Notes: generated by a model not told the origin, from the sequence alone. Positions 50,637 to 60,929 are shown, counted from the first letter of the stretch. The stretch is 64,000 nt of DNA from Pantoea sp. A4 (GCF_000295955.2 NZ_ALXE01000036.1:1-64000), one strand, 5' to 3'. Translations and numbers: made by a program.

Positions 50637-50904
50637 TCAAAAACCCCAAAAGCAACGGTTGGATAATCAACAACGGAATCAAAATTAAAAAACGCTCTTG
50701 CACCGAAGGCGAAGGGTAGGCGTCTTTATTGACGTCTTTAAACCTCCTGCCTGCGTGGCTATTGTGTACTCAGCGCCTGAAGGGGTTCAATCAGAGTTTG
50801 GCTCGTCTTGTTGATTTCGCTTCCTCTAATTCATTTATTCTTGTTTTGCCCGTTGAGCGCTTTCGGGTAACGTTAATCCCCCTTAACGGAATAAGCGCCT
50901 CGCT

Positions 50905-51843
50905 ATGCACCTCGATTTTCGGCAGTTGAGAAACTTCGTCGCCCTGGTGGAACAGGGTAGCTTTGGCCAGGCGGCAGATGTGGTGTGCCTGTCGCAGTCT
51001 GCTTTCAGCCGCAGTATTCAGGCGCTGGAACAGAGCGTGGGTCATCCGCTGATTGACCGGCAAAGTAAATTTTTGCAACTCACGCCCTACGGCCACAAGC
51101 TGCTGCCCTATGCACGACGTTTTCAGGATTTAGCCCTCGAGCTGAAGGGACTGCTGCGGGAAGTGGATGATGAACAGAACGGCGAACTGCTTTTCGGCTG
51201 TGGCCCGGCACCCACGGCACGCCTGATCCCGGCGGCGGTGGCGGAGTTTAATCGCCTGACACCGCAGGCCAAAGTCAATTTTCGGGTCGATAACTGGAAT
51301 GCGCTACGCATCGCGCTGGCAAGCGGTGAACTGCCGTTTGTGGTGGCGGATACCTGGCACGCGGAGCTGGATACGCAACTGCGGGTGCAGCCGCTACGCT
51401 CACAGCGCTGCTTCTTTATTTGTCATCGTAGCCACCCGCTGGCACGCCGGGAGGCAGTTACGGCACAAGAACTGATGCGCTACCCACTTGCGGCACCCTA
51501 TTTACCGCCGGGGGTACGCAAAGTGCTGGCAACGCTGAGCGGCCAGGCTGATTACACACCGGCTATTCAGTGCGATCACATCTATGCGCTGCTGAGCATC
51601 CTTGCGCAAAGTCAGGCGATCAGCTTCGCCAGTGAAGACGGCTTTCAACTCTGTCGCCAGAGCCATCAACTGGTCAAGCTGGAGCTACGCGATGTGCCTG
51701 ATGAGTGGCGTTTTATGCAGACCCGCTTTGGGCTGATTTCTCCCGCCCAGCAGGCGCGGACGCCGCTGGTGGATAAAATGACGGACATCATCCTGCTCAC
51801 CGATGAACAGCAGCAGTGGCAGGATGAAGGCCAGGGCAGTTAA
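50905..51843 (+). CDS. LysR-family transcriptional regulator
   Basis: A 312-residue regulator. The N-terminal winged helix-turn-helix is clear (residues about 1-62: MHLDFRQLRNFVALVEQGSF, LSQSAFSRSIQALE), followed by a LysR-type effector-binding domain (about 90-300). It is convergent with the binding-protein gene; the two stop codons overlap within GTTAAC at 51840-51843. It probably controls the neighbouring sulfur-compound transport genes, perhaps through the divergent promoter at 52908-53129. The ligand is unknown. Confidence 0.9.
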   Translation: MHLDFRQLRNFVALVEQGSFGQAADVVCLSQSAFSRSIQALEQSVGHPLIDRQSKFLQLTPYGHKLLPYARRFQDLALELKGLLREVDDEQNGELLFGCGPAPTARLIPAAVAEFNRLTPQAKVNFRVDNWNALRIALASGELPFVVADTWHAELDTQLRVQPLRSQRCFFICHRSHPLARREAVTAQELMRYPLAAPYLPPGVRKVLATLSGQADYTPAIQCDHIYALLSILAQSQAISFASEDGFQLCRQSHQLVKLELRDVPDEWRFMQTRFGLISPAQQARTPLVDKMTDIILLTDEQQQWQDEGQGS

Positions 51844-52907
51844 CTGCCGCTCTGGGTTTTGCCACTGGCGTCATATTGTGGCCAGTGCTGCTCCAGGTGC
51901 AGCGTCTTCAAGGCGTTATCAACAAACTGGCCGTCGATCCAGGTCGCGGCATCAAAGCCTTTACGAATCAAACGGTCCTGCTGCGCCTGTTGAATGCTGG
52001 TACTGAAACTGCTGAGCAGGAAAGGGTCGCGCCGTGGCGAGGTGTCAAAGTTGAGATAATTCGTCTGCATCTCTTGCAGCAACAAATCCGCCGGTAGCTG
52101 GCTCTGTTGTGCCATCTCCTGCGCCCAGGTTTCACGCTGCTGCACATCGCTGATGGTGGCGGCATTCTGTACCAGCACATTAATGATGCTCTGCGTGATG
52201 TTCGGGTGCTGCTGAATAAACGCATCAGTACCCACAAACCCGGCCTGAGTCGTGTTCGCCAGGCCAAAATCACTGCTGCGGGCGACGATGTTAATGGCCG
52301 TGCTTTTCAGCGCCAGCAGCGATACACCGCCCCATACGGCATCGACTCTTCCCGCCGCCAGGGCGGCTTTGGCGGCATTCCAGTCGAGATTAATCACTTG
52401 CATATCCCGCTCGCTCAACCCTTTGCTGGCCAGCGTGCGGTCAAAGGAGAGCTGATCGGCCGTGCCGCGATAAACCGCCACGCGTTTGCCTTTGAGATCG
52501 GTAATCTGCTGGATGCCGGAAGCCTGGGTAGCGGCGAGCCAACAGTCAGAACCGCGACTGCCGAGCAGCAGGCGCGTCTGCAACCCGCTGGCGCGGCCAA
52601 TAATTGCCGCCAGGTCGCCGAGGTAGGCGAAATCCAGCTGCTGGTTTGCCAGCGCCTCATTCACCGCCGGGCCAGCCCCTTTAAAGAACTGCCACTTTAC
52701 CGTAACGCCTTGCGCTTGCAGGCTCTGCTCTAGCTGATGGCGCATAAATGCCATCCCCACGGGGCCGCCAATAAAGGGTTTATTGCCCGCGCTCTGGTCC
52801 GGGACGCCAATGCGAACGGTTAACGCCTCAGCGCTGACGGCGGTTGAGGCGAGGCAAATCAAGGCCACCGCCCACAGTCTGACATAGCGACTCACTGCTG
52901 CTCTCAT
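51840..52907 (-). CDS. Periplasmic substrate-binding protein of a sulfonate/nitrate/taurine-type ABC importer
   Basis: A 355-residue protein with a signal peptide (hydrophobic WAVALICLASTAVSAEA, cleavage near residue 26). The mature part begins LTVRIGVPDQSAGNKP and shows the SsuA/TauA-like features GAGPAVNEALANQQLDFAYLG (split over about residues 75-95), DLKGKRVAVYRGTA (about 138-151) and ALAAGRVDAVWGG (about 180-192). ATG 52907 is chosen because AAGGAG lies six bases upstream. It is divergent from the permease and ATPase genes and should deliver the substrate to them. Likely ligand: a sulfonate or sulfate ester, judged from the arylsulfotransferase-like gene in the same cluster. Confidence 0.88.
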   Translation of the reverse strand: MRAAVSRYVRLWAVALICLASTAVSAEALTVRIGVPDQSAGNKPFIGGPVGMAFMRHQLEQSLQAQGVTVKWQFFKGAGPAVNEALANQQLDFAYLGDLAAIIGRASGLQTRLLLGSRGSDCWLAATQASGIQQITDLKGKRVAVYRGTADQLSFDRTLASKGLSERDMQVINLDWNAAKAALAAGRVDAVWGGVSLLALKSTAINIVARSSDFGLANTTQAGFVGTDAFIQQHPNITQSIINVLVQNAATISDVQQRETWAQEMAQQSQLPADLLLQEMQTNYLNFDTSPRRDPFLLSSFSTSIQQAQQDRLIRKGFDAATWIDGQFVDNALKTLHLEQHWPQYDASGKTQSGS

Positions 52908-53030
52908 CACTCACTCCTTACTGTTTTTGCGATAGCTAAGCAGGCGCTAGTGGGTTGAGATAAATACCGTTTCCGGCAAAACACAGCAGAAAAACAGCTA
53001 AATCACAGCGGGCCGGGGCTGGCGTGGCGC

Positions 53031-53067
53031 ATGCATTTATTGCATCGGGGATATTCGTCGAATGCAT
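53031..53067. promoter_or_regulatory. Inverted repeat in the divergent transporter promoter region
   Basis: ATGCATT (53031-53037) and AATGCAT (53061-53067) are 7-base arms with a 23-base spacer, between the binding-protein and permease genes. A possible site for the nearby LysR regulator. Confidence 0.35.
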
Positions 53068-53129
53068 TAGTCAGCGTGGGGGTAAATGCCTTTTGCTGTC
53101 GGCTTTCCCGCATCCCGAGGCCGATAGCC

Positions 53130-54698
53130 ATGTCTTTGATGATCCTGAAACTGCGCAAGCCAAAGGCATGGTCTCTTCGTGTTAATGGCTGGTCGCTGCT
53201 GCTGCCACTCTGCCTGCTGGGGCTGTGGCAGCTCACCGCGATACGCCATTGGATGCCAGACCAGATTGTGCCTGCGCCCGCCACCGTGCTGGCAACGGGC
53301 TGGTCTCTGCTCCAGGACGATCTGCTCGCGCAGTGGTGGAGCAGCCTGCATCAACTGATTATCGGCGTGGTCCTGGGGATCATCGTGGGCAGCCTGCTGG
53401 GGCTGCTGTTTGGTTTATCTCGCCGCGCCAGTGCCTGGCTGGAACCACTGTTCTGGCTGCTGGTGCAAATCCCTACGCTGGGCTGGATCCCACTGTTTAT
53501 GGTGATGTTTGGTATTGGTGATGGCCTGAAGCTGGCGGTGTTAATCAAAAGCGTGCTGGTGCCGGTGACGCTCAATACTCAACAGGCGGTGGAGAATCTG
53601 CCCGCACAGCTACGCGAAGTGGCGCAGGCCTTACGGCTTTCACCGCGTCAGCAACTAGTGCGCTTAGTGATCCCGGCTAGCCTGCCGGGCTGGTTTACCG
53701 GCTGCCAGTTGGCGCTGGCCGAGGCATGGATCTCGCTGATTGTGGTGGAACTGCTGGCCTCGTCTTCTGGCATCGGTTACCTGATGGTGTGGGGGCGTCA
53801 GCTGTTCCAGTTAGATATCGTGTTCGTCACCATTGTGGTCATCGGGCTGAGCGGCGTGCTGCTCTCCTGGCTGGCGGCGCGGTTGCAGCAGCGGGTGATC
53901 TTCTGGCCGCAAACCGCCCTGAGTGTGCAACCTCCCGGCGCGAAAGCCAGCCTACAGGGACTCGGGCTGCCGCTGCTGCTGTTGGTACTTTGGCATGTGG
54001 CCAGCCACGAGCAGTGGATTGATGTGCGCCTGTTTGCCTCGCCCGCCGCAGTGATTGCCCGATTGTATGCCGGGGTGGTGAGCGGTGAATTAAGCAGTGC
54101 GCTGGCACAAAGCTTGTTACGCATGGCGGCCGGTGCGCTGCTGGGTATCGGAGCCGGGCTGCTGGCGGGGATCGCGTTGGCGCAAAGCCCGTTCGCACGG
54201 CGCTTAATCCTGCCTTCTCTCAATGCGCTGCGTCAGGTGGCCCTGTTTGCCTGGTTACCGCTGCTTAGCGCCTGGGTCGGGAATGATAACCCCGGCAAGA
54301 TCACGTTTATTGCCCTCGCGGCCTTTTTCCCCATGGCCATCAGCACCCTGAATGCGGCACTGCGTGCCAGCCCCCAGCTGATGGAAGTGGCTCAGGTGTT
54401 GCGCTTTAACCGGCTACAGCGACTGCGCTGGCTGGTGCTGCCCGGTGCTGCGCCTGGCATTTTTGCCGGGGTCAGGCTGGCGCTGATTTATGCCTGGCTC
54501 GGCAGCATCGGGGCGGAGTATTTCATGTCATCCGGCACCGGTATTGGCAGCCTGATGATCAACGCCCAACAGCTACTGGATATTCCCACCATCATGTCCG
54601 GCATGTTGCTGATTGGCCTGACGGGCGCGCTGCTTAACCAAGGTGGGCGCTTACTGGAACAACGCGCCACGCGCTGGCGTCAGCAGGAGGAACTATGA
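53130..54698 (+). CDS. Fused double ABC importer permease
   Basis: A 522-residue protein holding two complete SsuC/TauC-type permease domains in one chain (about residues 20-255 and 275-515). Each has an inner-membrane permease EAA-like loop: EVAQALRLSPRQQLVRLVIP and EVAQVLRFNRLQRLRWLVLP. Each domain starts with a PAPATVLA or ASPAAVIA segment. The family normally has a single-domain permease acting as a dimer, so this is a built-in heterodimer. ATG 53130 has GAGG at nine bases; an earlier in-frame ATG at 53031 lacks a good site and overlaps the inverted repeat. The ATPase gene overlaps its end by four bases. Confidence 0.93.
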   Translation: MSLMILKLRKPKAWSLRVNGWSLLLPLCLLGLWQLTAIRHWMPDQIVPAPATVLATGWSLLQDDLLAQWWSSLHQLIIGVVLGIIVGSLLGLLFGLSRRASAWLEPLFWLLVQIPTLGWIPLFMVMFGIGDGLKLAVLIKSVLVPVTLNTQQAVENLPAQLREVAQALRLSPRQQLVRLVIPASLPGWFTGCQLALAEAWISLIVVELLASSSGIGYLMVWGRQLFQLDIVFVTIVVIGLSGVLLSWLAARLQQRVIFWPQTALSVQPPGAKASLQGLGLPLLLLVLWHVASHEQWIDVRLFASPAAVIARLYAGVVSGELSSALAQSLLRMAAGALLGIGAGLLAGIALAQSPFARRLILPSLNALRQVALFAWLPLLSAWVGNDNPGKITFIALAAFFPMAISTLNAALRASPQLMEVAQVLRFNRLQRLRWLVLPGAAPGIFAGVRLALIYAWLGSIGAEYFMSSGTGIGSLMINAQQLLDIPTIMSGMLLIGLTGALLNQGGRLLEQRATRWRQQEEL

Positions 54699-55450
54699 GT
54701 CTGCAAACTGCCGTGAGCTTTCGCCACGTGCGCAAACAGTGGCAGCAGATAACCGCAATCGACAACTTTAGCCTCGATATTGCCGCCGGTGAGTTGGTGG
54801 CGCTGGTTGGCAGCAGCGGCTGTGGCAAATCAACCTTGTTACGGCTGTTGGTCGGGCTGGATGGCGAGTTCGAAGGGGAAATTCAGATTGAGGGCCAGCC
54901 GATTAACGGCATCGGTGCGGATCGCGGCATCGTGTTTCAGGAACCGCGTCTGTTCCCCTGGCTGACCGTGGCGCAAAACGTCGCGTTGGGCCTGGCGAGT
55001 GAATCCCTCAGTCGGGAAGCCGGGCAGAGCCGGGTAGCGGAGATGCTCAGGCTGGTGCATCTGGCCGATTTTGCCAGCGCCTTACCGGCACAACTCTCCG
55101 GTGGCATGGCACAGCGCGTGGCGATTGCTCGTGGTCTGGTGGCTCAGCCGCGCATTCTGATGCTGGATGAGCCGTTCAGCGCGCTGGATGCGCTGACCCG
55201 TCACAGCCTGCAACAGGCGCTACTGGAAATTCATCAACGTCAGGGCACCACCACCCTGATCGTAACGCATGACGTGGAAGAGGCGGTGGCGCTGGCGGAT
55301 CGCATTGTGGTGCTGTCGCCGCGACCGGGAAGGATTCGCCGCACGGTTCCACTCGACTTCCCCCATCCAAGAGAGCGTGACAGCGCCGCCTTCAGTGCCC
55401 TCTGTACGCAAATTCGCAACCTGATTGTTCAGCCCGATAAGGAGTTTTAA
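54695..55450 (+). CDS. ABC importer ATPase, sulfonate/nitrate/taurine type
   Basis: A 251-residue SsuB/TauB-type ATPase. Walker A GSSGCGKST (about residues 37-45), Q-loop IVFQEPRLFPWL (about 80), signature LSGGMAQR (about 131-138), Walker B ILMLDEPFSALD (about 151-162) and the H-loop TLIVTHDVEEAVALADR (about 184) are all intact. It energises the double permease. Its stop codon is followed at once by the start codon of the arylsulfotransferase-like gene, whose ribosome site AAGGAG lies inside this gene. Confidence 0.94.
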   Translation: MSLQTAVSFRHVRKQWQQITAIDNFSLDIAAGELVALVGSSGCGKSTLLRLLVGLDGEFEGEIQIEGQPINGIGADRGIVFQEPRLFPWLTVAQNVALGLASESLSREAGQSRVAEMLRLVHLADFASALPAQLSGGMAQRVAIARGLVAQPRILMLDEPFSALDALTRHSLQQALLEIHQRQGTTTLIVTHDVEEAVALADRIVVLSPRPGRIRRTVPLDFPHPRERDSAAFSALCTQIRNLIVQPDKEF

Positions 55451-57226
55451 ATGGGTCATCCTAGCGTTTATCCCACCGGTACCACGTTGTTCGATCCCGC
55501 CCAAACCTGGAGCGGATATACCCTGTTTCAGGGAACGGATACTGGCGCGGTGCTGATCGATATGAACGGCAAAGTGGTGCGTTTGTGGCCCAATCTGCAC
55601 GGTTTCCCTAATAAACTGCTGCCGGATGGCAGCATTCTCGGCCACAGCGGTGAGCGCGATCCACGTTACGGCATGCAGGATATGCTGGATTTGGTGCAGG
55701 TGGATTGGGAAGGCAACGTGACGTGGCGTTTTGACCGCTACGAGCACATCAGCGATCCCGGTCAGGAACCACGCTGGATGGCGCGAGCGCACCACGACTA
55801 CCAGCGCAGCGGCAATCCCGTGGGGTATTACGCGCCGGGGCTGGAGCCGCAGGTCGAGGGGGACAATACGCTGATTCTGGCCCATACCAACCTGCACAAC
55901 AGCAAAATCTCAGATAAACAGCTGCTGGATGACACCATCATTGAAGTGGACTGGCAGGGCAACGTGGTGTGGGAGTGGCGCTGTAGCGACCATTTCGAAG
56001 AGCTGGGCTTTGATGATGCCGCCCGTTCAGCGCTGTGGAATAACCCCAATATGCGCAGCAGCGGTGGCGGAATGGGCGACTGGATGCACATCAACTCGAT
56101 GTCCGCACTGGGGCCGAACAAGTGGTTTGATGCCGGCGACCAACGTTTCCACCCTGATAACATCATCTGGGATGCGCGTGAGTCGAACATCATTGCGATT
56201 ATCGATAAGCAGAGCGGCGCGATTGTCTGGCAGCTGGGGCCGGATTACAGCACACCAGAGCTCAAACATATTGGCTGGATTATCGGCCAGCACCATGCAC
56301 ATATGATCCCGCAGGGGCTGCCTGGCGCGGGTAATATCCTGATTTTCGATAACGGCGGCTGGGCGGGTTATGGTGCGCCAAACCCCGCATCACCTGATGG
56401 CGTAAAGAATGCCTGGCGTGACTATTCGCGCATTCTGGAGATCAACCCGGTGACGTTGGATGTGGAGTGGCGCTACTCACCGTATGAAGCCGGTTTACCT
56501 CATCCTACCGACTCCTACCGTTTTTACAGCCCGTACATCAGCAACGCGCAGCGGCTGGAAAATGGCAATACCCTGATCAACGAGGGTTCCAACGGGCGCA
56601 TTTTCGAAGTCACCGCCGATCACCAGGTCGTGTGGGAGTATATTTCGCCGTTCTGGGGCAAGTCGCTGAATAACAATATGGTGTACCGCGCTTATCGCGT
56701 GCCCTATAGCTGGGTGCCGCAATTAACTCAGCCGGAGGAGACCGCCGTGGAAGCGGTGGATGTACGCCAGCTTCGCCAGCCAGGTGCTGCACCTGCTGCT
56801 GCGCCAGAGAGCGTGGTGCAGGTGGCCGGGGTGCAGCCTTATCTCGACAGTGCCGATGCGCTGTGTGTCGCAACGGATAACTCAACGCTGCTGCGCAGCC
56901 CGAAACTGTTCCGCGTCGAGGGCAGCCGTTTTGACGTGGTAACTGAGGCCGCAGCATGGCAAGAGCAGGGTGAAGTACTGCTGCTGGTAGGCGCGGAGCG
57001 TTGTGTTCACTGCCGTGGGCTGTGGCGAGTGCTGGAGTCTGAGCCTTTAGAGGCGGTATTGAGTACGCGGCGCACCCGCTATCTGAATGCCGATCTCCAT
57101 GCCGGGCTGGCGACTCAGCTTAACGTGCGTAGCCTGCCTACGCTTATCCGTTTCCGGAATGGCGAAGAGGTGCAGCGCCGCAGTGGTATTGCTGCCACCG
57201 CCGAGCTGCTGGCCTGGCTGGAATAA
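55451..57226 (+). CDS. Cytoplasmic arylsulfotransferase-like protein fused to a thioredoxin-like domain
   Basis: A 591-residue protein. Residues about 1-430 form an ASST-type beta-propeller: HSGERDPRYGMQDML, the DWMHINSMSALG segment, IIGQHHAHMIPQG followed by GNILIFDNGG, and NAQRLENGNTLINEGSNGRIFEV. These match the arylsulfate sulfotransferase pattern of a repeated W-x-G backbone with conserved histidines. Residues about 490-591 are thioredoxin-like, with a CVHC redox motif (C518 and C521) and a cis-proline in RSLPTLIRF. Unlike periplasmic AssT it has no signal peptide, so it likely acts in the cytoplasm on an imported compound. It is the last gene of the importer operon. Donor, acceptor and the role of the redox tail are unknown. 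Confidence 0.88.
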   Translation: MGHPSVYPTGTTLFDPAQTWSGYTLFQGTDTGAVLIDMNGKVVRLWPNLHGFPNKLLPDGSILGHSGERDPRYGMQDMLDLVQVDWEGNVTWRFDRYEHISDPGQEPRWMARAHHDYQRSGNPVGYYAPGLEPQVEGDNTLILAHTNLHNSKISDKQLLDDTIIEVDWQGNVVWEWRCSDHFEELGFDDAARSALWNNPNMRSSGGGMGDWMHINSMSALGPNKWFDAGDQRFHPDNIIWDARESNIIAIIDKQSGAIVWQLGPDYSTPELKHIGWIIGQHHAHMIPQGLPGAGNILIFDNGGWAGYGAPNPASPDGVKNAWRDYSRILEINPVTLDVEWRYSPYEAGLPHPTDSYRFYSPYISNAQRLENGNTLINEGSNGRIFEVTADHQVVWEYISPFWGKSLNNNMVYRAYRVPYSWVPQLTQPEETAVEAVDVRQLRQPGAAPAAAPESVVQVAGVQPYLDSADALCVATDNSTLLRSPKLFRVEGSRFDVVTEAAAWQEQGEVLLLVGAERCVHCRGLWRVLESEPLEAVLSTRRTRYLNADLHAGLATQLNVRSLPTLIRFRNGEEVQRRSGIAATAELLAWLE

Positions 57227-57244
57227 CGCGCCTGAGTGACTTTT

Positions 57245-57268
57245 CACCCCGTTCATCGCAGCGGGGTG
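57245..57268 (+). terminator. Hairpin after the arylsulfotransferase-like gene
   Basis: CACCCCG (57245-57251) and CGGGGTG (57262-57268) pair around a 10-base loop, followed by a short T run (GGTTTAA). Probable operon end. Confidence 0.6.
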
Positions 57269-57567
57269 GGTTTAACCACAGCATCAGCATGGGCATTTTT
57301 TTTTCATGCAGATGCTCCCCGTCCTGCCTCCAGTAAAATCAAGCACCTGACTTGTGCCCTGGATTGTAAACAGCTTGTTTCACGCTTTCGTACGAAAGAG
57401 GAGCTGCTGAATGCAGTCAGTTGCGCACAGAATTAGCCTTTGCGGCATGTACTTTTGCCCTGATTATCATGTACATTGATGGGCGACTTTATTCTTGCCT
57501 TGTACGATAACTGATTAATTACAATAAGTTAGGTTCGGCGAGGCATCAATCCGACCTGGAGTTAAAA
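57269..57567 (+). promoter_or_regulatory. tktA upstream region
   Basis: About 300 bases with no credible gene; a 66-residue frame across it has no ribosome site. It should contain the tktA promoter. The ribosome site TGGAG lies eight bases before ATG 57568. Confidence 0.5.
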
Positions 57568-59559
57568 ATGCCCTCTCGTAAAGAGCTTGCCAACGCCATT
57601 CGCGCGTTAAGTATGGATGCAGTACAGAAAGCCAAATCGGGACACCCGGGTGCCCCAATGGGCATGGCAGACATTGCCGAAGTGCTGTGGCGTGGTTTCC
57701 TGAACCACAACCCAACTAACCCGCAGTGGGCAGATCGCGACCGCTTTATTCTGTCTAACGGCCACGGCTCCATGCTGATCTACAGCCTGCTGCACCTCAC
57801 CGGTTATGACCTGCCAATCAGCGAGCTGGAAAACTTCCGTCAACTGCACTCTAAAACTCCAGGTCACCCGGAATACGGCTACACCGTGGGTGTAGAAACC
57901 ACCACTGGCCCACTGGGACAGGGTATTGCTAACGCCGTGGGCTTCGCGATTGCAGAGCGCACGCTGGCAGCACAGTTCAACCGTCCTGGCCATGACATCG
58001 TTGACCACAACACCTATGTGTTCATGGGCGACGGCTGCATGATGGAAGGCATCTCCCATGAAGTGTGCTCACTGGCGGGCACCCTGAAGCTGGGCAAACT
58101 GGTCGCGTTCTATGATGACAACGGTATCTCTATCGATGGTCACATTGAAGGCTGGTTCACTGACGATACCGCGAAGCGTTTCGAGTCTTACGGCTGGCAC
58201 GTTATCCGTGGCGTAGATGGTCACGATGCAGCGGCAATCACCAAAGCAGTAGAAGAAGCGCAGGCGGTTACCGATAAGCCTTCACTGCTGATGTGCAAAA
58301 CCATCATCGGTTTCGGTTCACCAAACAAAGCGGGTACGCACGATTCACACGGCGCACCGCTGGGTGATGAAGAGATCGCACTGACCCGTAAGCAGCTGGG
58401 CTGGAACCACGCACCATTTGAAATCCCTTCAGACATCTATGCTGAGTGGGATGCGAAAGAAGCGGGCCAGGCTAAAGAAGCAGCATGGAACGAGAAGTTC
58501 GCGGCATACGCACAGGCGTTCCCGGAGCTGGCGGCAGAGTTTACTCGTCGTAGCACCAACGCACTGCCGGCTAACTGGCAGGAAGAGTCACAGAAATTCA
58601 TCGAGCAGCTGCAGGCGAACCCGGCGAAAATCGCCAGCCGTAAAGCTTCTCAGAATGCTATCGAAGCGTTCGGTAAGATCCTGCCAGAATACCTCGGCGG
58701 TTCAGCGGACCTGGCACCAAGTAACCTCACCATGTGGTCAGGTTCTAAGCCAATCAACGAAGATGCAGCCGGTAACTACATCCATTACGGCGTGCGCGAA
58801 TTCGGTATGACCGCCATTGCCAACGGCATCTCACTGCACGGCGGTTTCCTGCCGTACACCGCAACCTTCCTGATGTTCGTGGAATATGCGCGTAACGCTG
58901 CGCGTATGGCTGCTCTGATGAAAATCCGTCAGGTGCTGGTCTACACCCACGACTCCATCGGTCTGGGTGAAGATGGCCCAACGCACCAGCCGGTTGAGCA
59001 GATCGCCAGCCTGCGTACTACCCCGAACATGAGCCTGTGGCGTCCATGTGACCAGGTAGAATCTGCGGTGGCGTGGAAATATGCTATTGAACGTCAGGAT
59101 GGCCCATCGGCGCTGATCTTCTCTCGTCAGAACCTGGCGCAGCAGGATCGTACCGCTGAGCAGCTGGCAAACGTAGCACGCGGTGGTTATGTGCTGAAAG
59201 ACAGCGCTGGCCAGCCAGAGCTGATCCTGATCGCGACCGGTTCAGAAGTTGAACTGGCGGTAGCCGCTTACGACAAGCTGACCAGCGAAGGCCGTAAAGT
59301 GCGCGTTGTGTCTATGCCATCAACCGATGCCTTCGACAAGCAGGACGCGGCTTACCGTGAATCTGTACTGCCGAAAGCGGTTGCTGCGCGTGTGGCTATC
59401 GAAGCAGGTATCGCGGATTACTGGTACAAGTACACCGGCCTGAACGGCGCTATCGTGGGTATGACCACCTTCGGTGAGTCTGCCCCTGCGGAAAAACTGT
59501 TCGATCTGTTCGGTTTCACCGTAGAAAACGTTGTCGCTAAAGCGAAAGAATTGCTGTAA
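57568..59559 (+). CDS. tktA: Transketolase
   Basis: A 663-residue transketolase, the length of E. coli TktA. Visible motifs: [40 protein letters not shown], the thiamine diphosphate-binding [12 protein letters not shown] with later [43 protein letters not shown] and FSRQNL. It moves two-carbon units in the pentose phosphate pathway. Strong codon bias suggests high expression. Its place between loiP and epd is as in E. coli, apart from the inserted transporter cluster. tktA is preferred over tktB by this context. Confidence 0.96.
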   Translation: MPSRKELANAIRALSMDAVQKAKSGHPGAPMGMADIAEVLWRGFLNHNPTNPQWADRDRFILSNGHGSMLIYSLLHLTGYDLPISELENFRQLHSKTPGHPEYGYTVGVETTTGPLGQGIANAVGFAIAERTLAAQFNRPGHDIVDHNTYVFMGDGCMMEGISHEVCSLAGTLKLGKLVAFYDDNGISIDGHIEGWFTDDTAKRFESYGWHVIRGVDGHDAAAITKAVEEAQAVTDKPSLLMCKTIIGFGSPNKAGTHDSHGAPLGDEEIALTRKQLGWNHAPFEIPSDIYAEWDAKEAGQAKEAAWNEKFAAYAQAFPELAAEFTRRSTNALPANWQEESQKFIEQLQANPAKIASRKASQNAIEAFGKILPEYLGGSADLAPSNLTMWSGSKPINEDAAGNYIHYGVREFGMTAIANGISLHGGFLPYTATFLMFVEYARNAARMAALMKIRQVLVYTHDSIGLGEDGPTHQPVEQIASLRTTPNMSLWRPCDQVESAVAWKYAIERQDGPSALIFSRQNLAQQDRTAEQLANVARGGYVLKDSAGQPELILIATGSEVELAVAAYDKLTSEGRKVRVVSMPSTDAFDKQDAAYRESVLPKAVAARVAIEAGIADYWYKYTGLNGAIVGMTTFGESAPAEKLFDLFGFTVENVVAKAKELL

Positions 59560-59575
59560 TTCTCGCCATTATTCC

Positions 59576-59601
59576 AACGGGCGGCCACTGTGCCGCCCGT
59601 T
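59576..59601 (+). terminator. tktA terminator
   Basis: Perfect 10-base arms AACGGGCGGC (59576-59585) and GCCGCCCGTT (59592-59601) with a 6-base loop and a short T-rich tail. Confidence 0.8.
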
Positions 59602-59660
59602 TGTTATTCCACCAGCCCGATTTTTATTCTCCCCCCGCTGCGCTTTTAATCCGCATAAAT

Positions 59661-59748
59661 TGTGATTCAGATCTAATTTTAGCCACTTTCCTCATCGCTA
59701 ATGGTTTCCGTTATTCCTGCGATCATCTACTCTGGCTGAACCGTTTCA
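59661..59748 (+). promoter_or_regulatory. Candidate CRP-like and Cra-like sites upstream of epd
   Basis: GCTGAACCGTTTCA at 59735-59748 fits the Cra (FruR) consensus RSTGAAWCSNTHHW with one mismatch. TGTGATTCAGATCTAA at 59661-59676 has a good left CRP half-site and a poor right one. The epd-pgk-fbaA operon of E. coli is known to respond to Cra and CRP, so these positions are plausible. Confidence 0.45.
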
Positions 59749-59860
59749 GTCACGGTGAAAGCTCAACGCCGACCTGCTGAAAAACAGGAGAAAATTCCTG
59801 TACAAATTGGCCTGAAACGCTCAGGCTAACGGCACCTTTTTTTGCAGGACTGGCAGGGTT

Positions 59861-60880
59861 ATGACCATTCGGGTAGCAATCAATGGCTTTGGCCGTATCG
59901 GACGCAACGTATTGCGTGCGCTGTATGAAACAGGGCGTCGCGCCGAAATTAGCGTGGTTGCGGTCAACGAACTGGCACCGGCAGAGGGCATGGCGCATCT
60001 GCTGAAGTACGACACCAGCCATGGGCGCTTTGCCTGGGATGTTCGTCAGGAAAGAGATCAGCTGTGCGTGGGTGATGACACCATCCGTATTCTGCATCTT
60101 TCTGAAATCAAGGATTTGCCGTGGGGCGATCTGAACGTTGACGTGGTGCTGGACTGCACCGGCGTGTATGGCAGCCGTGCCGATGGCGAAGCCCATTTGC
60201 AGGCCGGAGCGAAAAAAGTGCTGTTTTCCCATCCGGGTGGAAACGACCTCGATGCGACCGTAGTGTTTGGCGTGAACGAGCAGGAGCTGAAGCAGGAACA
60301 TCGCATTGTGTCGAATGCCTCCTGTACCACCAACTGCATCATTCCGGTCATCAAACTGTTGGATGATGCTTTTGGTATTGAGTCCGGTACCGTGACCACC
60401 ATTCACTCGGCGATGCACGATCAGCAGGTGATTGACGCCTACCACAGCGACCTGCGCCGTACCCGTGCGGCCAGCCAGTCAATCATTCCGGTGGATACGC
60501 GACTGGCGGCGGGGATTACCCGTATTTTTCCGAAATTTAACGACCGCTTTGAAGCTATAGCGGTGCGTGTGCCAACGATTAACGTCACGGCGATTGATCT
60601 CAGCGTCACGGTGAGTCAGCCTGTGGCAGCCTGTGACGTCAACGCCGTGCTGCGTTCGGCTTCGGAAGGGGCATTCCGTGGTATAGTTGACTATACGGAA
60701 TTACCGTTAGTCTCTGTCGATTTTAATCACGATCCGCACAGTGCCATTGTCGATGGTACGCAGACGCGGGTCAGTGGTCAGCACCTGATCAAGACCCTGG
60801 TCTGGTGCGATAATGAGTGGGGCTTTGCTAATCGTATGATTGATACTACGTTAGCGATGGCTGCCAAAGGTTTCAGCTAA
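59861..60880 (+). CDS. epd: Erythrose-4-phosphate dehydrogenase
   Basis: A 339-residue GAPDH-family enzyme. NAD-binding [17 protein letters not shown], catalytic cysteine in SNASCTTNC (about residue 155), [19 protein letters not shown] and the C-terminal [12 protein letters not shown] are present. HSAMHDQQV replaces the GAPDH-type HAxTxxQ segment, as expected for Epd. It oxidises erythrose-4-phosphate to 4-phosphoerythronate for pyridoxal phosphate synthesis. First gene of the epd-pgk-fbaA operon; pgk follows 49 bases later. Confidence 0.96.
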   Translation: MTIRVAINGFGRIGRNVLRALYETGRRAEISVVAVNELAPAEGMAHLLKYDTSHGRFAWDVRQERDQLCVGDDTIRILHLSEIKDLPWGDLNVDVVLDCTGVYGSRADGEAHLQAGAKKVLFSHPGGNDLDATVVFGVNEQELKQEHRIVSNASCTTNCIIPVIKLLDDAFGIESGTVTTIHSAMHDQQVIDAYHSDLRRTRAASQSIIPVDTRLAAGITRIFPKFNDRFEAIAVRVPTINVTAIDLSVTVSQPVAACDVNAVLRSASEGAFRGIVDYTELPLVSVDFNHDPHSAIVDGTQTRVSGQHLIKTLVWCDNEWGFANRMIDTTLAMAAKGFS

Positions 60881-60929
60881 GGCGCGGTCTGCGCCAGCAA
60901 ACTTAAGCGAATCAACGAGAGGGTTCACC

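Noticed and set aside
57236-57436. 66-residue plus-strand frame before tktA
   Set aside because: No ribosome site, overlaps the probable terminator, and no protein-like composition.
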